A DNA stretch of 52,726 bases from assembly GCA_003222895.1 (NCBI GenBank), contig QHXI01000055.1:1-52726 (forward strand). Reading direction: 5' to 3'. The DNA comes from Acidobacteriota bacterium (GTDB lineage: Bacteria > Acidobacteriota > Blastocatellia > Pyrinomonadales > Pyrinomonadaceae). Positions 47,461-52,726 of the stretch are shown piece after piece. Position 1 is the first letter of the stretch. Each line of letters starts with the position of its first letter. Made by a program: the position numbers and the translations under genes. A model generated the notes under the pieces. It saw only the letters and a list, made by a program, of their open reading frames with translations, searched no databases and was not told where the DNA came from.

Positions 47461-48017
47461 ACGCTCATGATTTCGTGTTCTTTGGATTTGGAAAGCTCGT
47501 CGATCTTTCCGATATACGTGTCGGTGAGTTTCTGAACTTGCTCGAGCGCGTCCCGTTCCGAATCTTCAGAAATCGTCTTGTCCTTGAGCATCTTCTTGAG
47601 CTTGTCGTTCTCGTCGCGACGAATGTTGCGAATCGCCGTGCGGTGCTCTTCCGCGATCTCATGAATCTGCTTCGCGAGCTGCTTCCGCCGTTCTTCGGTC
47701 AACGGAGGAATCGGAATGCGCACCAGCTTGCCATCGTTCGAAGGATTCAAACCGAGATCGGCGGCGCGAATTGCTTTCTCGGCGTTGCCAAGCTGCGTCG
47801 GATCCCATGGTTGCACCGTCAGCATCTGCGGCTCGGGCGCGTGCACCGACGCCATTTGGTTTAGCGGCGTCGGGGTGCCGTAGTAATCAACCATCACTGT
47901 GTCGAGCAAGCTCACCGACGCACGGCCGGTGCGCACCGTCGCCAGCTTGCGACGAAAATCGTCAATCGCGCTCTCCATGCGCGGCTTGGTTTCTCTGATG
48001 ACGTCTTGTTCAGTCAT
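47457..48017 (-). CDS. frr: Ribosome recycling factor
   Basis: 186 residues; splits the post-termination ribosome with EF-G. Blocks: [74 protein letters not shown]. Stands in the conserved rpsB-tsf-pyrH-frr order. Confidence 0.96.
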   Translation of the reverse strand: MTEQDVIRETKPRMESAIDDFRRKLATVRTGRASVSLLDTVMVDYYGTPTPLNQMASVHAPEPQMLTVQPWDPTQLGNAEKAIRAADLGLNPSNDGKLVRIPIPPLTEERRKQLAKQIHEIAEEHRTAIRNIRRDENDKLKKMLKDKTISEDSERDALEQVQKLTDTYIGKIDELSKSKEHEIMSV

Positions 48018-48024
48018 GGCGCGT

Positions 48025-48150
48025 GAATAGTAAATCGTTAGGAGGCCGTGAATCGTAAATCGTAAATCGTTAATAGTAAAGAACGAACACTGCGCATTTT
48101 CTCGACTGAACCGGAAAAGTGAAACGAATCTATTTACGATTTACTCCGCC
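48025..48150. repeat. Iterated GTAAATCG / CGATTTAC intergenic repeat
   Basis: Words AGTAAATCGTTAGG, GAATCGTAAATCGTAAATCG, TTAATAGTAAAG left; CTATTTACGATTTACTCC right. The stop codon of pyrH (TAA) falls in the right arm. Separates pyrH and frr by 123 bases. Confidence 0.65.
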
Positions 48151-48899
48151 CGATTTATGAGTCTGTTCAGCGAGACGCGCGTTCCGATTCCGGATCCGGT
48201 TGTTACGACGCGCGCAATATTTCCCGGCTCGCGCATGTTGAAAACAACGATCGGCAAATTGTTGTCCATACAGAGCGAGATTGCCGACGCGTCCATCACC
48301 TTCAAACGCTTCTCGAGAACTTCCTGATAAGTGATCGAATCGAATCGCGTTGCCGCCTTGTCCATCAGCGGATCGGCGGTATAAATACCGTCAACCTTCG
48401 TCGCTTTGAGGATTACGTCAGCCTTAATTTCCAAGGCGCGCAACGCGGCTGCGGAATCGGTCGAGAAGAAAGGATTGCCGGTGCCGGCGGCGAAAATAAC
48501 GATGCGGCCTTTTTCGAGATGGCGGATCGCACGACGGCGAATGAAAGGTTCGGCGAGTTGAGGAATGTCGATCGCGGACAGGACGCGAGTGTTAACATCG
48601 AGGTGCTCAAGCGCGTCCTGCAACACGACCGCGTTCATTACGGTCGCGAGCATCCCGATGTAATCGGCGGATGAGCGATCCATGTCTCCGGCGCTCTTTG
48701 ATAGACCGCGGAAGATATTTCCACCGCCAACCACGACCGCTACTTGAATTCCCAGCCCGTGAACTTGCTTGATTTCTTTCGCGACCGATCGCGAAACATT
48801 CACATCGATTCCAAACGGCTGTTCGCCAATCAGCGCTTCGCCGGAGATTTTCAGCAGCACGCGTTTGAACGCCGGGGAAGTGTTAGTCTGGGTGGTCAT
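48141..48899 (-). CDS. pyrH: UMP kinase
   Basis: 252 residues from [23 protein letters not shown] kinase blocks: [80 protein letters not shown]. Phosphorylates UMP to UDP. An in-frame ATG at 48941 would add 14 residues rich in repeat-derived sequence. Confidence 0.95.
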   Translation of the reverse strand: MTTQTNTSPAFKRVLLKISGEALIGEQPFGIDVNVSRSVAKEIKQVHGLGIQVAVVVGGGNIFRGLSKSAGDMDRSSADYIGMLATVMNAVVLQDALEHLDVNTRVLSAIDIPQLAEPFIRRRAIRHLEKGRIVIFAAGTGNPFFSTDSAAALRALEIKADVILKATKVDGIYTADPLMDKAATRFDSITYQEVLEKRLKVMDASAISLCMDNNLPIVVFNMREPGNIARVVTTGSGIGTRVSLNRLINRAE

Positions 48900-48967
48900 T
48901 GAGTTCGGGGTTCGGGAGTTCAGAAAGCGAAGTTGATCCATTCAACTCCGCACTCAGAACAAGTTGT
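48900..48967. repeat. Short AGTTC / GAACT-word intergenic repeat
   Basis: Between tsf and pyrH: GAGTTCGGGGTTCGGGAGTT on one side and CAACTCCGCACTCAGAAC on the other, complementary. tsf stop lies just after it. Confidence 0.45.
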
Positions 48968-49633
48968 CTAGTTTCCGGCGAGCTTCGCTACTTCATCCTG
49001 GAAATCGTCTTCGCGTTTGCTCAGCCCTTCGCCCATTTTGTAACGAGCGAAACGGCGAATTGTGACCTTCTCGCCAGTCTTCGCGATCTTCTCGGTGACT
49101 AATTCGCCGACAGTCTGCGCCGGATCTTTGATAAACGGCTGATCGAGCAGGACAAACTCTTCATAGAACTTGTTCAAACGCCCTTCGACAATTTTATCGA
49201 TCACCTGATCTGGTTTGCTCGCGTTCTTCGGATCGTTCTTGGCCTGGGCGCGCGCGATTTCGTGCTCTTTGTCCAGGACGTCGGTCGTGACTTCGTCACG
49301 CGACACATAGCGCGGCTCGGCCGCGGCGATGTGCATCGCGATGTCTTTGACGAGTTGCTGAAACTCTTCGCCGCGCGCGACGAAATCAGTTTCGCAGTTT
49401 ACCTCGACGAGCACGCCGACTTTGCCACCCATGTGGATGTACGAACCGACGACGCCTTCTGCGGCGACGCGGCCTTCTTTCTTTTTCGCGGACGCCAATC
49501 CGCGCTCGCGCAAAATTTCGATTGCGCGCTCTTCACTTCCATTTGCTTCGGTCAGCGCCTTTTTGCATTCCATCATTCCGGCGCCTGTTTTTTCGCGCAG
49601 CGCTTTAATGTTCGCTGCGTTGATCTCTGCCAT
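48968..49633 (-). CDS. tsf: Elongation factor Ts
   Basis: 221 residues, the short form of EF-Ts. N-terminal [20 protein letters not shown] and the core [18 protein letters not shown] are intact; C-terminal module is shortened relative to the E. coli protein of 283 residues. Nucleotide exchange factor for EF-Tu (partly encoded at the end of the window). Confidence 0.95.
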   Translation of the reverse strand: MAEINAANIKALREKTGAGMMECKKALTEANGSEERAIEILRERGLASAKKKEGRVAAEGVVGSYIHMGGKVGVLVEVNCETDFVARGEEFQQLVKDIAMHIAAAEPRYVSRDEVTTDVLDKEHEIARAQAKNDPKNASKPDQVIDKIVEGRLNKFYEEFVLLDQPFIKDPAQTVGELVTEKIAKTGEKVTIRRFARYKMGEGLSKREDDFQDEVAKLAGN

Positions 49634-49652
49634 GATTGCTTGTGTCTCCTAA

Positions 49653-49725
49653 CTAGCGGCACAGACTTCAGTCTGTGTTCCTTTGCTGTAACTAGCACGG
49701 GCCGGAATCTGTGCTACTCATGAAA
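49653..49725. repeat. REP-like hairpins between rpsB and tsf
   Basis: ACAGACTTCAGTCTGT (49661-49676) and TAGCAC...GTGCTA (49693-49716). Confidence 0.5.
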
Positions 49726-49792
49726 ACGCGCAGCCCGGCGGAGTTCCCGCTGTTGAGGCTGCGCTCGCCGATTGATCCAATATTGCTTCGAA

Positions 49793-50716
49793 TTAAGTAG
49801 CGGCGACCTCCGCGCTTTCGTCTTCCTTCTCGGCCTCGAACAACCGTTCGCCAGGAAGGGCCGGTGCGTCACCGAGCACCTTCGTGTTCGCCTGCGTGAT
49901 CGAATCGGTGATCTCCGGGTTAACACGCGTTTCAGGGTTCGTGTCGCTCGCAGTCTCGTCGGCCGGCGCTGACGTTTCAGTCGCCGCTGCTGCTTCTGGC
50001 TCTTCGGCTGTCGCGCCGCCTTCAGTCAACATTTGCTGGCCTTCAAGGACGGCGTCTGCAATACGCGAAGCAAAAAGTCGGACCGCGCGCAGCGCATCGT
50101 CGTTGCCCGGGATAACGTAATCGACTCCTTCGGGCGAGCAATTCGTATCGACCACCGCGATCACCGGAATGCCAAGCTTGTTTGCCTCAGCAACCGCAAT
50201 CTCTTCTTTGCGCACGTCGATGACAAAGACTGCATCGGGGAGGCGAGTCATCGACTTGATGCCAGACAGCACTTTTTCCAGACCCAACCGTTCGCGATCG
50301 AGCTTGATGCGTTCTTTCTTCGTCAGCTTTTCATAACGGCCGTCGGTCTGCATTGCTTCGAGATCTTTCAGGCGCTTGATCGATTTCTGAACGGTTTGAA
50401 AGTTCGTGAGCAAGCCGCCCAGCCAGCGTTGATTCACATAATACTGACCAGCGCGTTCTGCTTCTTCGCGCACGGCATCCTGTGCCTGGCGCTTGGTGCC
50501 GACAAACAAAACGGTCTTACCGCGATCTTCAGCGACCATATTGGATACAGCCTGAAGCGCTTCGCGAAACATCTTCTGCGTTTTCTGCAGATCGATAATG
50601 TAGATGCCGTTGCGCTCACCGAAAATGTATTCTTTCATTTTCGGGTTCCAACGGCGCACCTGGTGGCCGAAGTGAACACCGGCCTCCAGCAACTCTTTCA
50701 TCGTAACTGTTACCAA
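49793..50716 (-). CDS. rpsB: Ribosomal protein S2
   Basis: 307 residues. Core blocks: [92 protein letters not shown]. After about residue 230 a low-complexity acidic Ala/Glu/Thr-rich tail of roughly 70 residues is added. Confidence 0.96.
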   Translation of the reverse strand: MVTVTMKELLEAGVHFGHQVRRWNPKMKEYIFGERNGIYIIDLQKTQKMFREALQAVSNMVAEDRGKTVLFVGTKRQAQDAVREEAERAGQYYVNQRWLGGLLTNFQTVQKSIKRLKDLEAMQTDGRYEKLTKKERIKLDRERLGLEKVLSGIKSMTRLPDAVFVIDVRKEEIAVAEANKLGIPVIAVVDTNCSPEGVDYVIPGNDDALRAVRLFASRIADAVLEGQQMLTEGGATAEEPEAAAATETSAPADETASDTNPETRVNPEITDSITQANTKVLGDAPALPGERLFEAEKEDESAEVAAT

Positions 50717-50818
50717 ACTGCTTCTCCTCGTTAATTGGTTTATGTACTCGCCGCGACCGTAGCCTTCACGTTAAAGGCAGCCAATTGAAATCGCGGCAAT
50801 GGACTTAAAACATTTTTG

Positions 50819-50898
50819 ATTTCTGATTGCCAATTGCCGATTGAAAAAGCGTTCTCGCGATAGGGCCAATTGGAAATCGGCAATCGACAATCGGCAAT
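50819..50898. repeat. Iterated AATTGCCGATTG / CAATCGGCAATT intergenic element
   Basis: GATTGCCAATTGCCGATTGA on the left and GGAAATCGGCAATCGACAAT then CGGCAATGAC on the right: complementary words around a short spacer. The right arm lies just before the rpsI stop codon, between rpsI and rpsB. Confidence 0.65.
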
Positions 50899-50901
50899 GA
50901 C

Positions 50902-51294
50902 TTATCGCTTCGAGAACTGGAAGCGCTTGCGCGCACCCTTCTGTCCGTACTTCTTACGTTCTTTGATTCGCGGATCGCGGGTAATCAATCCCGCCTGCTT
51001 CAACGTCGGCCGCAAATCAGCGTTGTATTCGATGAGAGCGCGCGTGATGCCATGACGAATGGCGCCCGCTTGTCCAGAGGGGCCGCCGCCAGCGACGTTT
51101 ACAAGGATGTCGAACTTGTTCGCCGTCTCAGTCAGATTCAACGGCTGCCGAATAATCATGCGCAGCGTTTCATTCGGAAAGTACGTATCGAATCCTTTAC
51201 GGTTGACGACGACGTTACCGCCGCCCGGCCGCAAATAAACGCGGGCGGTTGCAGTCTTGCGTCGCCCAGTTCCGTAATATTGAATATCTGCCAC
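50902..51294 (-). CDS. rpsI: Ribosomal protein S9
   Basis: 130 residues from a GTG start preceded by AAAGGAT. Typical: [39 protein letters not shown], and the basic tail [14 protein letters not shown] that reaches into the ribosomal P site. rplM is directly upstream (19-base gap). Confidence 0.97.
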   Translation of the reverse strand: MADIQYYGTGRRKTATARVYLRPGGGNVVVNRKGFDTYFPNETLRMIIRQPLNLTETANKFDILVNVAGGGPSGQAGAIRHGITRALIEYNADLRPTLKQAGLITRDPRIKERKKYGQKGARKRFQFSKR

Positions 51295-51313
51295 GTCTTA
51301 AATCCTTTTTAGT

Positions 51314-51766
51314 TTATTTCTGATTGCGGGAAGGGAAGTCGAGGTTTTGTGGCTGCTGCGCCGCGTGAGGATGCTCGGCGTCAGCATAGACTTTTAATTT
51401 CTTAGCCATCGCGCGGCCCAATTTATTTTTGGGCAGCATTCCTTTCACCGCAAATTCGATCACCCGTTCCGGATGTTTTGCAAACATCTCGGTGACTGAC
51501 GTTTCCCGCAAGCCGCCGGGATAAAGCGTATGCCGGCGATAAATCTTATCGGTTGACTTTGCGCCGGTGAACGTCGCCTTGCGTGCGTTCACGACGATCA
51601 CATGATCGCCCATATCCATAAACGGAGTCCATTGTGGGTTCCGTTTCCCGGAAATAATTGCTGCGACTTCGGAGGCCAGGTGGCCCACTGTCTGGCCGCT
51701 GGCATCGACGACGTGCCATTTCCGATCCTGTGCCAGACCGCGACCGCTGGGAAAGTAAGTTGACAT
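51314..51766 (-). CDS. rplM: Ribosomal protein L13
   Basis: 150 residues with [55 protein letters not shown] and [20 protein letters not shown]. First gene of the rplM-rpsI-rpsB-tsf-pyrH-frr series; a strong promoter precedes it. Confidence 0.97.
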   Translation of the reverse strand: MSTYFPSGRGLAQDRKWHVVDASGQTVGHLASEVAAIISGKRNPQWTPFMDMGDHVIVVNARKATFTGAKSTDKIYRRHTLYPGGLRETSVTEMFAKHPERVIEFAVKGMLPKNKLGRAMAKKLKVYADAEHPHAAQQPQNLDFPSRNQK

Positions 51767-51808
51767 AGAGAAATCCCTCTGAATTAAGCGCCTAAAACGC
51801 GAACGGTT

Positions 51809-51837
51809 AGAATACGAACCGATCTGACCATTGTCAA
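51809..51837 (-). promoter_or_regulatory. Sigma70-type promoter for rplM-rpsI
   Basis: On the minus strand TTGACA, 17-base spacer, TATTCT, about 43 bases before the rplM ATG. The tRNA cluster runs in the opposite direction starting 54 bases from the -35 box. Confidence 0.65.
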
Positions 51838-51891
51838 GCGCAGTTCGGTTCGATTTTTGATGCGATTTGATAAGGCAGCGACTTCACGTTA

Positions 51892-51967
<76 letters not shown>

Positions 51968-52150
51968 GCTTCTAGTTCACCGATCGGCTTCGAGTTTCTC
52001 GTCCGCATTGCAACGCGTAGTTTCATCGCCGCGCTTGCAAACTCGAATCGCCTCAGTTAAAGTTACGAGTTTGCGACATGGGCCGGAGTGCGCGCTGATG
52101 AGGGTCTCTTATCTTTCTCACCGGTTCGTTTCGCACTTACTTGAACACAG

Positions 52151-52240
52151 GCAGGGGTGGTCGAGTGGTTAAAGGCACCGGGCTGTAAACCCGGCGGGCT
52201 TCACTGCCCTACGTAGGTTCGAATCCTACCCCCTGCACCA
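52151..52240 (+). tRNA. tRNA-Tyr (GTA)
   Basis: 90 bases, class II with a long variable arm. Acceptor GCAGGGG / CCCCTGC, anticodon loop CTGTAAA with anticodon GTA, T-loop GTTCGAATC, CCA encoded. Confidence 0.95.
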
Positions 52241-52260
52241 TTGAGATTTCAGATCTCAAT
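52240..52260 (+). repeat. Hairpin after tRNA-Tyr
   Basis: ATTGAGAT / ATCTCAAT arms with loop TTCAG, directly after the CCA of tRNA-Tyr; a processing signal or weak attenuator is possible. No U-tract follows. Confidence 0.4.
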
Positions 52261-52278
52261 TTGAAATTTCAAAGTTGG

Positions 52279-52354
52279 GCGGGTGTAGCTCAGTTGGTAG
52301 AGCATCAGCCTTCCAAGCTGAGGGTCGCGAGTTCGAGTCTCGTCGCCCGCTCCA
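52279..52354 (+). tRNA. tRNA-Gly (TCC)
   Basis: 76 bases with CCA. Acceptor GCGGGTG / CGCCCGC (one G-T pair), anticodon loop CTTCCAA with TCC, T-loop GTTCGAGTC. Confidence 0.95.
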
Positions 52355-52360
52355 AACGTT

Positions 52361-52420
52361 GGACAAGTTGTTAACTTGTCCATAGAGACTTGAACGGACG
52401 AACAAGTTGATAACTTGTTC
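52361..52420. repeat. Two palindromes between tRNA-Gly and tRNA-Thr
   Basis: GGACAAGTTGTTAACTTGTC plus C (52361-52381) and GAACAAGTTGATAACTTGTT plus C (52400-52420), related near-perfect palindromes of 21 bases separated by 18 bases. Confidence 0.75.
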
Positions 52421-52427
52421 TACATGA

Positions 52428-52502
52428 GCCCGCGTAGCTCAGGGGTAGAGCGCCTCCTTGGTAAGGAGGAGGTCATGAGTTCAAATCTCATCGCGGGCTC
52501 CA
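52428..52502 (+). tRNA. tRNA-Thr (GGT)
   Basis: 75 bases with CCA. Acceptor GCCCGCG / CGCGGGC, anticodon loop TTGGTAA with GGT, T-loop GTTCAAATC. Ends 63 bases before tuf, the same order (Thr-Tyr-Gly-Thr-tuf) as the classic bacterial tufB transcription unit. Confidence 0.95.
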
Positions 52503-52565
52503 GAAAAGATTTCGTTTAGACCCCAGCACTTGTGCTGCGAAATAAGACGAGGCAGAGAAGAGAAC

Positions 52566-52726
52566 ATGAGCAAAGAGAAATTTGATCGGAGTAAGCCGCA
52601 CGTAAACATCGGGACGATTGGACACGTGGACCACGGCAAGACGACTTTGACGGCGGCCATCACGAAGGTTTTGGCGAAGAACAATCCGAAAGTGCAGTTC
52701 GTGGCTTTCGATCAGATTGATAAAGC
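52566..52726 (+). CDS. tuf: Elongation factor Tu (5' end, partial)
   Basis: First 53 codons, running off the window. [20 protein letters not shown] (P-loop approaching) then [19 protein letters not shown]: the G1 motif GHVDHGKT is intact. Preceded by AGAGAAGAGAAC, a purine-rich ribosome-binding region. It is the last gene of the tRNA cluster. Confidence 0.97.
   Translation, partial: MSKEKFDRSKPHVNIGTIGHVDHGKTTLTAAITKVLAKNNPKVQFVAFDQIDK

Overview
The window looks like chromosomal DNA of a diderm bacterium, most likely an Acidobacteriota member of the Blastocatellia/Pyrinomonadales type. This placement is inferred from gene content; there is no 16S gene here to confirm it. The clues are lipid A synthesis (lpxB) together with bacillithiol synthesis (bshC), a zinc-ribbon Ser/Thr kinase joined to a formylglycine-enzyme-like domain, GatCA amidotransferase, a REP-associated transposase, and many palindromic repeats. 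It is mostly housekeeping sequence with moderately high GC and short gaps; there is no prophage, integron or CRISPR array.

Layout. 0-8 kb: end of a calcium-binding repeat protein, DUF2085 protein, ilvE, M19 dipeptidase, four-helix-bundle protein, nfo, leuS. 8-17 kb: carbonic-anhydrase-like protein, kinase/FGE gene broken by a one-base frameshift, lpxB, CDP-alcohol phosphatidyltransferase, two small unknowns, a biotin-dependent carboxylase pair and a HAD phosphatase. 17.3-17.9 kb: a thioredoxin-fold gene with an in-frame TGA where the first Cys of CxxC belongs, followed by a SECIS-like hairpin, so a probable selenoprotein. 18-29 kb: mutL, bshC, a DapA/HOGA-type aldolase, panB-panC, two subunits of a molybdenum hydroxylase, and a DsbA-like protein. 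29-37.6 kb: smc, a secreted unknown, a RAYT transposase with REP hairpins, an alpha/beta hydrolase, a POTRA protein and an unknown. 37.6-43.7 kb: gatA-gatC, dciA, maf, a TlpA-like protein lacking its cysteines, mocA, the FAD/4Fe-4S subunit of the molybdenum hydroxylase, and a fused BrnT-BrnA toxin-antitoxin. 43.8-52.7 kb: two GT-C-type membrane proteins, then frr, pyrH, tsf, rpsB, rpsI and rplM on the minus strand, then tRNA-Thr, Tyr, Gly, Thr and tuf on the plus strand.

The most unusual signals are the probable selenoprotein and palindromic elements inserted in frame inside five protein genes (leuS, the molybdenum hydroxylase large and FAD subunits, smc, and a GT-C membrane protein). Four of the five share GTCAGTACC/GGTACTGAC ends and add about 24-42 residues. 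Many intergenic gaps also carry their own iterated short word arranged as an inverted repeat, often supplying the neighbouring start or stop codon.

Functional links: HcrC-, HcrA- and HcrB-like subunits plus MocA together suggest a 4-hydroxybenzoyl-CoA-reductase-type enzyme with its cofactor-maturation transferase, split over two loci. The rplM to frr cluster and the tRNA-tuf cluster are translation operons transcribed divergently from a shared 130-bp region.
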